DNA of 64,000 nt from Pseudomonadota bacterium (GTDB lineage: Bacteria > Pseudomonadota > Gammaproteobacteria > Steroidobacterales > Steroidobacteraceae). Location: positions 1-64,000 of the forward strand of contig JAEWAF010000043.1 of assembly GCA_023391815.1 (NCBI GenBank), given 5' to 3'. Below are positions 18,176 through 26,871 of the stretch, one piece after another. Numbering within the stretch: position 1 is the stretch's first letter; every line of letters begins with the position of its first letter. Below the pieces are notes generated by a model, which saw nothing but the letters and a program-made list of their open reading frames with translations, was not told the DNA's origin and did no database searches. A program made the position numbers and the translations under genes.

Positions 18176-19429
18176 ATGCATTGGTTTACCGGATTGTTTC
18201 TATTACTGCTGCTCGCCTCGACGGCCATGCGCAGCTGGCTGAATCAGCGCCAGGCGGCGGCCGTGCGTCGGCACCGCGACCGCGTGCCTGAGGCATTCGC
18301 GCAGCAGATCGACCTGCAGGCCCACCAGAAAGCGGCCGACTATACGATCGCGGGCGCCACTTTGAACCGCTGGGACATCCTGCTGGACGCCGTCGTCGCC
18401 CTGCTACTTACCTTGGGCGGCGGTATCGATCGCATCGATCGCTGGTGGCAGGCGGCGGGCCTGTCGCCCACCTGGCATGGGACCGCGGTCGTCCTGTCGA
18501 CGTTCCTGATCGTCGGGGCCATCGGCCTGCCGCTGTCACTGTGGCGGACTTTTGGTATCGAGACGCGCTTCGGCTTCAACCGCACCACCCCCGGGCTGTA
18601 TATCGCCGATTTGTGCAAGAGCCTGGTGCTGAGCCTGCTGCTCGGCACGCCGCTGATTTTCGTGATCCTGTACCTGATGCAGCAGGCCGGCTCGCTGTGG
18701 TGGTTGTTCGCCTGGGCGGTGTGGGTCGGCTTCTCGGTGCTCATGACCTGGGCGTGGCCGGCGATCTTCGCGCCGCTGTTCAACAAGTTCACGCCGGTGA
18801 CCGATGAAGCGCTCAAGCAACGCACGGAAGCCGTTCTACAGCGCTGCGGGTTCGCGGCCAAAGGCGTCTTCAAGATGGACGGCTCGCGCCGCTCCTCGCA
18901 CGGCAACGCCTACTTCACCGGCATCGGACGCAACAAGCGCATCGTGTTCTTCGACACGTTGCTCGAGCGTCTGCAGGTCGCCGAAGTCGAGGCCGTGCTC
19001 GCCCACGAGCTCGGTCATTTCCGGCTTCATCACATTCGTTCGCGCTTGATCGTGTCGGTGGTCATGGCGCTGCTCGGCTTTTTGCTGCTCGATGCGTTGA
19101 TGCGCTGGCCGGCATTCTACTCAGCGCTCGGCGTGAGCACGCCCTCCACGCACGCCGCATTGCTGCTCTTCATGTTCGTGCTGCCCGCCTTCACCTATTT
19201 CCTGACACCGCTCAGCGCCTGGTGGTCGCGCAAGCACGAGTTCGAGGCGGATGAATTCGCCGCCCGGCATGCGGACGCCACCGAGCTCGCGAGCGCATTG
19301 GCGAAGTTGCACCGGGACAATGCGAGCACGCTCACGCCCGACGCCTTGCATTCGGCCTTCTATGATTCGCATCCGCCCGCGCTCGTGCGCATCTCGCGCC
19401 TGCAATCGCTGGCCACGCAGCGGTCATGA
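18176..19429 (+). CDS. M48 (Ste24-like) membrane metallopeptidase
   Basis: A 417-residue integral membrane zinc peptidase of the CAAX prenyl protease 1 type. Several hydrophobic helices occupy residues 1-20, 65-80, 105-122, 150-200 and 290-350. The zinc motif HELGHFRLHH starts at about residue 277, and the downstream EFEADEFAARHA supplies the third ligand Glu. NRTTPGLYIADLCKSL is also typical of Ste24-like proteins. Bacterial homologues probably act in membrane protein quality control, because prenylation is absent. Its stop overlaps the rsgA start (ATGA), so the two are translationally coupled. Confidence 0.88.
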   Translation: MHWFTGLFLLLLLASTAMRSWLNQRQAAAVRRHRDRVPEAFAQQIDLQAHQKAADYTIAGATLNRWDILLDAVVALLLTLGGGIDRIDRWWQAAGLSPTWHGTAVVLSTFLIVGAIGLPLSLWRTFGIETRFGFNRTTPGLYIADLCKSLVLSLLLGTPLIFVILYLMQQAGSLWWLFAWAVWVGFSVLMTWAWPAIFAPLFNKFTPVTDEALKQRTEAVLQRCGFAAKGVFKMDGSRRSSHGNAYFTGIGRNKRIVFFDTLLERLQVAEVEAVLAHELGHFRLHHIRSRLIVSVVMALLGFLLLDALMRWPAFYSALGVSTPSTHAALLLFMFVLPAFTYFLTPLSAWWSRKHEFEADEFAARHADATELASALAKLHRDNASTLTPDALHSAFYDSHPPALVRISRLQSLATQRS

Positions 19430-20355
19430 GCGACGCGGCTGAGACGACGGCGCGGGTCACCGAGTCGTTCGGTCGTCGCGTGATCGTCGAAACCACCGGC
19501 GGCGTGCGCATGTCGGCCGAGCTGTTCGGCAAGCGTCTGACCTGCGTCTGCGGCGATGAGGTGACGATTCGGGGGCCGTCACAAGCCAGCGGCGATGTGG
19601 CGAAGGTCGTGAGCGTCAAGCCCCGTCGAACGTTGTTTGCTCGCACGGACAGTCGCGGTCGCACCGAGCCGCTTGCAGCGAATCTGTCGCTCATCATCGT
19701 GATCATCGCGCCGAATCCCGAACCGGATTTGTTCATCGCCGATCGTTATCTCGCGGGCGCCGCCCTCGCCGGCATCTCGGGTGCGCTGATCGTGAACAAG
19801 TCGGAGCTGCCCGGCGCGGACGATGCCGACTTCCAGGCTCGCGTGAACGACTACGAGCGTGCGGGCTATCCGGTACTGCGCGTTTCGGCGAAGAATGAAC
19901 CGACAGTGGCACCCGTGCGCGAACTGCTTTTGAATCAGAGCGCGATGCTGGTGGGTCAATCGGGCGTCGGCAAATCCACGCTCACGAATCGATTGGCGCC
20001 CGAATCGGAGCGAGCGACGCGGTCGTTGTCCGACTCAACCGGTGAAGGACGGCATACGACGGTATCGACCGCGTTGTTCCGTCTCGCCAGCGGCGGCGAG
20101 TTGATCGATTCCCCGGGCGTTCGCGACTACGCGCCGCCGCCGGTCGAAGATGCGATGGTACAGGTCGGCTGGCCGGAGCTTTTGAAGCTCGCACCCGAGT
20201 GCCGATTCAACAACTGTCTGCACCTTCGCGAGCCGGGCTGTGCGGTGCTGGCCGCGTTGGCCGAGAACACGCTCTCGGCCCGTCGTTACGAAAGTTATAA
20301 ACGCCTGCTCAACATCATGCGAGGGCTTGCGCCGGAGTACGAACGCCGGCGCTGA
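19426..20355 (+). CDS. rsgA: Ribosome small-subunit maturation GTPase RsgA
   Basis: Circularly permuted GTPase that checks late 30S assembly. The N-terminal OB fold (residues 1-70) is followed by G4 NKSE, the Walker A GQSGVGKSTL (about 176-185), switch GEGRHTT and G3 DSPGVRDY. The C-terminal zinc site uses Cys and His in CRFNNCLHLREPGC. Length 309 aa is slightly short but complete. The start overlaps the stop of the M48 peptidase gene by four bases. Confidence 0.95.
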   Translation: MSDAAETTARVTESFGRRVIVETTGGVRMSAELFGKRLTCVCGDEVTIRGPSQASGDVAKVVSVKPRRTLFARTDSRGRTEPLAANLSLIIVIIAPNPEPDLFIADRYLAGAALAGISGALIVNKSELPGADDADFQARVNDYERAGYPVLRVSAKNEPTVAPVRELLLNQSAMLVGQSGVGKSTLTNRLAPESERATRSLSDSTGEGRHTTVSTALFRLASGGELIDSPGVRDYAPPPVEDAMVQVGWPELLKLAPECRFNNCLHLREPGCAVLAALAENTLSARRYESYKRLLNIMRGLAPEYERRR

Positions 20356-20366
20356 CCCTCCCTCGC

Positions 20367-21287
20367 TTACTTCCAGGCGCTCGCCCGGGTTTCGCCGTTC
20401 AAGAACGGCAGTGTCGTGGTCACCAGCTCCGGCGCGAGGAAGATGTCGTAGTGAGTGTGATTGGGCAGGATCGCCAGACGATTCTGCGACAGGTTCTCCC
20501 GCATCCAGCCCGCGTCCTTCAGACCGCCGCCGAGCAGCTGATAGAACTTGATCTCGTGCTCGGGGCGATACATGTCCGAGTCGCCGAACACCAGCATCAC
20601 CGGCATCTTCAACTTCGCGACATCGGCCGAGTAGTCATAGTCGAGACGCATGAAGTCGCCGATCGCACCCAACAGGCGCGGGAAGTCGTCCGGCTTCGGG
20701 GCGACCGCGACGTAATTTTTGTACATCGGCGTGTCCTTCATGTACTGCGCAGCCTCGGCGTTCATCTGAACCTGCTGCGCGCGGATCTCGGGATAGAAGC
20801 CGTCCGCCGAATATCCTACCGACACCAGCACCAGGCGACGCACCGTCTCGGGATGCTGGACCGCGAGCCGGAATCCCACGCCGCCGCCGAAGGAATAACC
20901 GAACACGTCGAGCTGCTTGTAGCCGAGCTTCTGCACCAGGCTGTTCATATCATCGCCCAGCGCTTCGAGGTTGAACTTGCGCGTGCCGAGCTCAGTGCGG
21001 CCGTGACCTTGCAAGTCGACCAGCACGACCTGGCGCTGTTGAGTGAGCGTCGGCAGCAGCGGCGCAAACATGTCGCTGGAACCGAGGCCGCCATGCAGGA
21101 GCAGGAGCGGCTCGCCCTTGCCACGAATCTCGTAGTAGTAGTTGATGCCGTTGATGGCGAGACGACCCGACTTGTCGGGCGCGGCGGTGGTTTTCTGCGC
21201 GGCCGGCGCGGCGCTATCGGCCAGCGTGGCAGCCGCCGGTGCCATAATTGCCATCGCAGCCAAAGTCAGGGTCAGTAGGCGCTTCAT
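20367..21287 (-). CDS. Secreted alpha/beta hydrolase
   Basis: A 306-residue protein with a signal peptide (MKRLLTLTLAAMAIMAPAAA). The alpha/beta-hydrolase core has the oxyanion motif LLLHGGLGSSDMF, the nucleophile elbow GYSFGGGVGFR and DLQGHGRTEL. The acid is probably Asp in VFGDSDMYRPE, and the base His is in PNHTHYDIF. The ATG at 21287 is chosen for its signal peptide; the frame is open 98 codons further. The substrate cannot be predicted; dienelactone-, ester- and epoxide-hydrolase relatives look alike at this level. It is convergent with rsgA. Confidence 0.85.
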   Translation of the reverse strand: MKRLLTLTLAAMAIMAPAAATLADSAAPAAQKTTAAPDKSGRLAINGINYYYEIRGKGEPLLLLHGGLGSSDMFAPLLPTLTQQRQVVLVDLQGHGRTELGTRKFNLEALGDDMNSLVQKLGYKQLDVFGYSFGGGVGFRLAVQHPETVRRLVLVSVGYSADGFYPEIRAQQVQMNAEAAQYMKDTPMYKNYVAVAPKPDDFPRLLGAIGDFMRLDYDYSADVAKLKMPVMLVFGDSDMYRPEHEIKFYQLLGGGLKDAGWMRENLSQNRLAILPNHTHYDIFLAPELVTTTLPFLNGETRASAWK

Positions 21288-21462
21288 TGCGATTACTCCA
21301 GTGTTGTTGAGTGCCGTTCTGATCCAAGGACGGCGGCCGTTCCAGCGAGCCGACATCGCCCGCGAAAAAAAATTCGCCCGGCGGGCCAGCCTCAGAAAAC
21401 ATGACGCTCCGACAGCCCCCTCCTGTTGTCGCACCCCCGCCCGCTTTGTTATCAAAGCAGTC

Positions 21463-22440
21463 ATGACTACGCTGTACCATCCCGACCTGCTGATCCAGCC
21501 TCCGGAACGCTTGAGCCTGGCGCTCGCGCCGACGCCGTTGCATCGCCTGGCCCATTTGAGCGATCTGCTCGAGACCCCCATCTACTGCAAACGGGACGAT
21601 CTCACCGGCTTCGGCTTCGGCGGCAACAAGATCCGCAAGCTCGAATATTTGTTGAGCGATGCGCTCCGCCGGGGCTGCGACTGCCTGATCACCAACGGCA
21701 GCAATCAATCCAACTGGTGTCGCACGGTCGCCGCGGCCGGCGCGGCGCTTGGCATGGAAGTGCATCTGGTGCTGGCGGGCCCAGTTCCAAAGGCCGACAC
21801 CGGCAACCTGCGCTTGTCCCGGATCGCGGGGGCGCAGATGACGCACATCGATACCGAGGACGACGCGGTGCTCGAAACCGCCTGCAAGGACCTCGCGGAC
21901 TCGCTCCGAGGAGAGGGTCGTCGGCCGTATCAAATGATCGTCGGCGGCTCGACCGGATTGGGCTCGCTGGGGTATGTGCACGCGATTCAGGAAATCATGG
22001 ATTACGAGCAGCGCGCCGGCGTGCGGTTCTCGAAGATCGTTCACGCGACGGGGTCGGCGGGCACGCAAGCGGGTCTGGTCGCCGGTGCCGCGCTGTTCGG
22101 CTGGCCGGGTGAAATCATCGGCATGGCGGTATCGCGAGCCAAAGAGGAACAAATCCCCAAGGTTCGTCGCGTGCTCGAGCAGATGTTGACTCCGTCCGCA
22201 TTGGAACGGGCTCGCATCGTGGTCGAAGACAGTTACGTCGGCGCCGGCTATCGCAAGAACACGCCCCAGTGTCTGCAAGCCGTGGAGATGTTTGCCCGCA
22301 CCGAAGGCATTTATCTCGATGAGGTCTACACCGGCAAAGCCGCGGCTGGCTTGATCGATTACGCACGCACCGGACGCTTCTCGCGCGGCGAGAACATCCT
22401 GTTCATCCATACCGGCGGCTCGCCGCAACTCTTCGAATAA
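21463..22440 (+). CDS. D-cysteine desulfhydrase / ACC deaminase family PLP enzyme
   Basis: A 325-residue fold-type II PLP enzyme. The cofactor Lys is Lys56 in FGGNKIRKLEYL, and the phosphate-binding and substrate regions read NGSNQSNWCRTVAAAG and GGSTGLGSLGY. These features are shared by D-cysteine desulfhydrase (releases H2S and pyruvate from D-cysteine) and 1-aminocyclopropane-1-carboxylate deaminase. I cannot separate the two reliably by eye. The ATG at 21463 is chosen because homology begins there; an open frame runs upstream. The NhaC antiporter starts 25 bases downstream, so they are probably co-transcribed. A D-amino-acid substrate would fit the neighbouring island. Confidence 0.85.
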   Translation: MTTLYHPDLLIQPPERLSLALAPTPLHRLAHLSDLLETPIYCKRDDLTGFGFGGNKIRKLEYLLSDALRRGCDCLITNGSNQSNWCRTVAAAGAALGMEVHLVLAGPVPKADTGNLRLSRIAGAQMTHIDTEDDAVLETACKDLADSLRGEGRRPYQMIVGGSTGLGSLGYVHAIQEIMDYEQRAGVRFSKIVHATGSAGTQAGLVAGAALFGWPGEIIGMAVSRAKEEQIPKVRRVLEQMLTPSALERARIVVEDSYVGAGYRKNTPQCLQAVEMFARTEGIYLDEVYTGKAAAGLIDYARTGRFSRGENILFIHTGGSPQLFE

Positions 22441-22465
22441 CGTCCGACCCCGCCGGAGCCTCCGC

Positions 22466-23839
22466 ATGACTGCCGACTTCGGTTGGTTGAGCCTCTTGCC
22501 GCCCGCGATCGCCATCGGGGTCGCGCTCGTGACCAAGCGAGTGCTGATTTCGCTGCTGACGGGCGTGCTATGCGCGGTCGTGATCCTTCACAGCGACGAG
22601 TTGCAACTGGCGCCGGCGCACGCACTCGATTATCTGATCGCCACGACGATCAAGCCTGACAACCTGCGACTGGTGCTATTCAGCATTCTGGTCGGCGGCC
22701 TGCTGCGACTGATGAAAGACAGTCGCGCGTTCGACGCGTTCGCCCTGATTCTGCAAGGCGAGCGCCGCTACGGCAAACGCACCGTGTTCGGCCTGACCTG
22801 GCTGTTCGGCGGCGCGCTGATCCTCGAGACCTGGAGCAACGTGCTGATCAACGGCGCGACGATGGGCTCGCTGTACGATCGGCTGCGCATCGCCCGGGTG
22901 CGCCTGGCCTATTTCATTCACACCATCGGCATCAACGTGGTCGCGCTGGTGCTGGTGAACTCCTGGGGCGCGTTTTATCTGGCCCTGGTCCAGGCGCAGA
23001 ACGTTTCGAATCCACTCGACTTCCTGATCCGCGCCATGCCCTACGCGCTCTACTGCTGGATCAGTTTGGTCGTCGTGGCTGTGGTCATGATCACCGGCTT
23101 CACGGTCGGTCCGATGCGGCAGTTCGACGCAGTCACATCGACCGCCGCACCTGAGTCATCAGCGTCGACCGCCGATGGTCGCGAGCCTCGGCTACGTCAC
23201 ATGCTGATCCCGATCGCGAGCTTGATCGGTATCACGCTATGGAGTCTGTATGTCACCGGTAACGGTGACATCACCGCGGGCGACGGTTCCAAATCCATTC
23301 TTTATGCCGTGGTGGCGACCCTGTTCATCACCGGCATCCTGTTGCACATCGATCGGGTCTTCGACTCGCTCGAGATCGAAAAGAAAATCATCGGCGGCAG
23401 CGCCGAGTTTCTGGACGTGGGCTTCCTCATCATGCTGGCACTCGCGCTCGGCAAGCTCACACAGGCGCTCGGTACCGGGCCGTTCGTCGCGCAAGTGTTA
23501 CAGAGCTCGCTGCCCGTCGCGGTGATTCCCGCGCTGGTGTTCCTGCTCGGGGCGATCATGTCGTTCGCCACCGGGACGTCTTATGGCACGTTCTCCATCA
23601 TGGTGCCCCTAGCGCTGCCGATCGGTGCCGCGACCGGCATCAGCCCTGAGCTCTTGTTCGGGGCCTGCATCGCCGGCGGTGTGTTCGGCGATAACACTTC
23701 GCCGATTTCCGACACCACCATCGTGAGCAGCATTGCCGCCAACACCCCCGTGATCGATCACGCCCGCACACAGCTGCCCTTCGCGCTGATCTCGGCGGCG
23801 ATCAGCGTCGTGGGTTTTTTAGTGCTGGGTGCGCTTTAG
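22466..23839 (+). CDS. NhaC-family Na+/H+ antiporter or amino-acid exchanger
   Basis: A 457-residue protein with about ten hydrophobic segments. The signature is near the C-terminus: GTSYGTFSIMVPLALPIG and then GGVFGDNTSPISDTTIVSS, the hallmark of NhaC-type antiporters. The family also includes malate/lactate and amino-acid exchangers, so the ion and substrate are open. It lies 25 bases after the D-cysteine-desulfhydrase-like gene. Its last 21 bases overlap the end of the convergent D-aminoacylase gene. Confidence 0.88.
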   Translation: MTADFGWLSLLPPAIAIGVALVTKRVLISLLTGVLCAVVILHSDELQLAPAHALDYLIATTIKPDNLRLVLFSILVGGLLRLMKDSRAFDAFALILQGERRYGKRTVFGLTWLFGGALILETWSNVLINGATMGSLYDRLRIARVRLAYFIHTIGINVVALVLVNSWGAFYLALVQAQNVSNPLDFLIRAMPYALYCWISLVVVAVVMITGFTVGPMRQFDAVTSTAAPESSASTADGREPRLRHMLIPIASLIGITLWSLYVTGNGDITAGDGSKSILYAVVATLFITGILLHIDRVFDSLEIEKKIIGGSAEFLDVGFLIMLALALGKLTQALGTGPFVAQVLQSSLPVAVIPALVFLLGAIMSFATGTSYGTFSIMVPLALPIGAATGISPELLFGACIAGGVFGDNTSPISDTTIVSSIAANTPVIDHARTQLPFALISAAISVVGFLVLGAL

Positions 23840-25354
23840 CATCTTGCCGTACTTGCCGGCGGTGGGTTCGCCGTTCTTGTAAGCGAGCTTGCCGTTGACG
23901 TAGATGGCGTCCACACCGCTTGGCCGAAGCATGCTCTCGGTCCAGTTGGCCCGACTGTGCAGGTTCTTCGGATCGAGGATCAGCAAGTCCGCTTTCTTAC
24001 CCGCAGCGAGCACGCCGCGATCGATACCGAGGGTCTGCGCAGGCAAGCCGCTCATCTTGTAGACGGCACGCTCCAGACTCATCTTGGGCGCAGGACCGAC
24101 GTAGTCTTCCAGGATCTTGATGAAAGAGCCCGCCGAGCGTGGATGACCGCCTTCCGGCGAGCCATCGGTGCAAATCATCACCTGGTCCGCATAGATGAAA
24201 CGATCATGCACGGCCTCGGTCATCAGAAAGTGCGCCTGGTCCGGGCCGCCGAAGCCGATGTCGTCGATCATCACTTTCTCATACGGCTTGTTGAGCCGGG
24301 CCGCGACTTCCGACAAGCGCTTGCCGGCATACGGACCGCCGACGAACAAGATCGCCTGCGCGCCGTTTCTTTCTTCGACGCGCTTGCGTAGATGCGCCTC
24401 GAGCTCCGCGCGACGATTCTTCACCGCATCCTCGTACGCGGCACGGCTCTTGGCCCATTCCGGATACAGGAAATGCAAACTGCTGGCGCTGGCAAGATAG
24501 GGATAAACATCGGCCGTCACCCACTTGCCTTGCGCACGCGCGCGTTCCAGCTGAGCGAGCACGGCGTCGCCCTCGGCCGCGCGCTTACCGGCGACGATCT
24601 TCAAGTGCGAGACGTGAACGTGCGCATCGATCTGTAACAACTCATCGATGGCACCGCCGATCTTGTCGAAATCCTCCGAGCGCATGTGACTCATCACGAT
24701 GCCGCCCTGCTCACCGACCAGATCGCCAAGCGCCTTCTGTTCGGCGGTCTGCGAATATCGTCCGGGCGCGTACTCGAGGCCGAAGCTGAGTCCAAAGGAG
24801 CCTGCGGCCATATCGGCGAGCAACCGATCCTTCATCGCCTGCAACTGCCCCGCCGTGGGCACCGGGGCATTACCGACGCCGGCGAGCTCACGCAACGTTC
24901 CATGTCCGGTGAGGGTCGCAACGTTGACCTCGCTGCCCTTCTGATCGATCAGATTCATGCCGGCGGACAACGGCAGCCTGTCATCGCCGGGATAGCTCAT
25001 CGAGCCGCCATCCTGGCCGAGCACGACCGTGGTGATTCCCTGTGCCAGAAAATTCACGAAGGACTGCTCGGTCGCATCGCCATGCGAATGCGTGTCGATG
25101 AAACCCGGCACGACCAGTTTGTCGCGCGCATCGACCGTGGTCTTCGCTTTGATTTTGCTGGCATCGACCAGCCCGACCAGCACGATCTTGTCGCTGTACA
25201 CGAGCACGTCCGCTTGCGTACGCGCGCTGCCCGTGCCATCGACGACCGTACCATTGCGAATCCACACATCGTAGACCGCCGGCGTTTCGGCTCGGACCAC
25301 CGACCCAGCCAGCGTTAGCGCAATCGCCGCGGATAAGTTAAAGCTCATTTGCAT
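23819..25354 (-). CDS. Secreted D-aminoacylase-type amidohydrolase
   Basis: About 511 residues with a signal peptide (cleavage near SVVRAETPA). It matches N-acyl-D-amino-acid deacylases in order: DGTGSARTQADVLV, the metal HxH in PGFIDTHSHGD, GIVMSHMRSED, HVSHLKIV and a C-terminal TDGSPEGGHPR with the catalytic Asp. At the position where classical D-aminoacylases carry the metal-bridging Cys (GNCG), this protein has GQDG. Expected role: release of D-amino acids from N-acyl or peptide linkage in the periplasm. Two starts are possible, ATG 25354 and ATG 25348. The first overlaps the end of the upstream LysR stub by 17 bases. Confidence 0.82.
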   Translation of the reverse strand: MQMSFNLSAAIALTLAGSVVRAETPAVYDVWIRNGTVVDGTGSARTQADVLVYSDKIVLVGLVDASKIKAKTTVDARDKLVVPGFIDTHSHGDATEQSFVNFLAQGITTVVLGQDGGSMSYPGDDRLPLSAGMNLIDQKGSEVNVATLTGHGTLRELAGVGNAPVPTAGQLQAMKDRLLADMAAGSFGLSFGLEYAPGRYSQTAEQKALGDLVGEQGGIVMSHMRSEDFDKIGGAIDELLQIDAHVHVSHLKIVAGKRAAEGDAVLAQLERARAQGKWVTADVYPYLASASSLHFLYPEWAKSRAAYEDAVKNRRAELEAHLRKRVEERNGAQAILFVGGPYAGKRLSEVAARLNKPYEKVMIDDIGFGGPDQAHFLMTEAVHDRFIYADQVMICTDGSPEGGHPRSAGSFIKILEDYVGPAPKMSLERAVYKMSGLPAQTLGIDRGVLAAGKKADLLILDPKNLHSRANWTESMLRPSGVDAIYVNGKLAYKNGEPTAGKYGKMLKRTQH

Positions 25355-25658
25355 GCCGGCTCTCTGTCTTGATCTTGCTGATGGAGGATCGTGAAGCGCG
25401 CCGCACCGCCGCCGATGCCAGCGCAATCTGTCGAATCGCGGGCGCCACCTCCCGCGCGTACGCATGGGCGGCGTCGGTGAGCGTCACGCCTCGTGCCCGG
25501 CGGACGAACAGCGTCACGCCAAGGAATGCTTCGAGTTCTTTCACCGTTCGACTCACCGCGCCGGCACAGACGCACAGCTCGCGCGCGGCGCGCGCGAAGC
25601 TGCCGTGCCGGGCGGCGGCCTCGAAGACTCGCACCCACAGCAGTGGAGGAACACGCAT
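25338..25658 (-). pseudogene. Truncated LysR regulator, DNA-binding domain only
   Basis: About 106 residues that start MRVPPLLWVRVFEAAARHGS and contain a complete GcvA-like LysR winged helix-turn-helix (ARAARELCVCAGAVSRTVKE, then LGVTLFVRRARGVTLTDA). The linker helix is followed by about 20 unrelated residues and a stop. The roughly 200-residue effector-binding domain is missing; the next gene occupies that DNA. A GTG three codons earlier overlaps the stop of the serine-hydrolase gene, so coupling is likely. It may be a decayed gene or a functional HTH-only protein; the intact HTH frame leaves both open. Confidence 0.7.
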
Positions 25659-25663
25659 GTCGA

Positions 25664-26863
25664 TCACTTCAAAATCTTCAGCGCCTGATCCCTGAGGATC
25701 GGGAAGTAGCTGCGATAGCCTTCGCTATAGATCATGTTCGCGGTGTTGAACGCCGCGATGACGCCGCGACCGGTGACCGGATTGAAATAGAAGAACGAGG
25801 AGAATCCGCCCTGTCCGCCGGTATGCCCGATGATGCGATGAGGTCGATCGCCCTCGATGAAAAACGCGAGCCCCATGTAATCCGTATCGGCGCGCTCGGA
25901 AGTTGGATGATGTCGTTCCCACATCTCCTCGAGCGTCGATTGCCGCAGCACTTTCTCATAGCGTTGCTCGAGCCGCTTGTCGCCGTTGGTCGCGCGCGTC
26001 AAGAACGCGATGTAGGCCGCCACATCGGCGAGCGGCGAATTCCAACCGCCGTTCGGAATCGTGATGCCGGGATCGAACTCGCCGCCCAGATCTTCGAGCT
26101 TCGGCTGGCCGCCCTCGCCCTTGCTCAACACATACCGATGCGAGCGATCCTCGCGCAGATGATTCGGGGACAAGCCGAAGTAGCTGCGACTCATGCCGAG
26201 CGGCGCGAAAATGTGCTCGTGGATGTAGGCCTGCCACGGATCGCCACTGAGCTGTTCCAGCATGTGCGCGAGATAAATCCACGACGGGTTCGAATAGCTG
26301 AACTTGCTGCCCGGCGCGAATGCGATTTCCTGATAAGGCATCATCGCGACCACCTGCGACCATTCCGTCGGTTCGAATGGCTCCCACGGCTTGTCATTCT
26401 TGTACGGCCAGGTGCTCGCCTGAAACCCCGCCGAGTGATCCAACAGCATGCGTACCGGAATGGCGTCCATGGAGCCGAACGGATTGTGCACCTTGCGCAG
26501 CTCCGGCACGTATCGGGTGATGGCGTCGTCCAAGGACAGCTTGCCCTCGTCCCGCAGCTGCATGACCGCGATACCGTTCAAGGTCTTGGTGATCGAGGCC
26601 CAATGAAACACGGTGTCGTCATTGACTCGGCGGCCCTTGTCCTTGTCGGCGAAACCATAGTTCTTCTGCGCGACCAGGCGGCCGTTCTCGACCAGCGCCA
26701 CGGCACCGCCGACGATTCCGTCCCTCTCCAGGGTCTGATCGAACATCGACACCAGCTGCTTCCATTCAGGCGAGCTCTTCGCATCGGCCAGCACCGAGGT
26801 CGACCACGCCAGCAAGCTCAGCGTCGCAATCAAAGATCCGCGCAGTGTTTGTTTCATGTTCAT
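25664..26863 (-). CDS. Secreted serine hydrolase, class C beta-lactamase fold
   Basis: About 399 residues with a signal peptide (cleavage near SVLADAKS). The penicillin-binding-type motifs are present: SxxK as SITK in FHWASITKTLNG, YxN as YSN in KFSYSNPSW, and a C-terminal HTGGQGGFSS box in place of KTG. This combination is usual for esterase/D-aminopeptidase-like members (EstB, DD-peptidase relatives) rather than true AmpC. Its genomic setting, next to D-aminoacylase-type and amidohydrolase genes, suggests a D-amino-acid peptidase or amidase (inference). The ATG at 26863 is preferred; a TTG four codons earlier overlaps the previous stop. Confidence 0.83.
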   Translation of the reverse strand: MNMKQTLRGSLIATLSLLAWSTSVLADAKSSPEWKQLVSMFDQTLERDGIVGGAVALVENGRLVAQKNYGFADKDKGRRVNDDTVFHWASITKTLNGIAVMQLRDEGKLSLDDAITRYVPELRKVHNPFGSMDAIPVRMLLDHSAGFQASTWPYKNDKPWEPFEPTEWSQVVAMMPYQEIAFAPGSKFSYSNPSWIYLAHMLEQLSGDPWQAYIHEHIFAPLGMSRSYFGLSPNHLREDRSHRYVLSKGEGGQPKLEDLGGEFDPGITIPNGGWNSPLADVAAYIAFLTRATNGDKRLEQRYEKVLRQSTLEEMWERHHPTSERADTDYMGLAFFIEGDRPHRIIGHTGGQGGFSSFFYFNPVTGRGVIAAFNTANMIYSEGYRSYFPILRDQALKILK

Positions 26864-26871
26864 GTCTCGAG

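Noticed and set aside
25664..26863. A beta-lactam resistance gene
   Set aside because: The SITK/YSN motifs also occur in esterases and D-amino-acid peptidases, the KTG box is replaced by HTGG, and the neighbourhood is catabolic.
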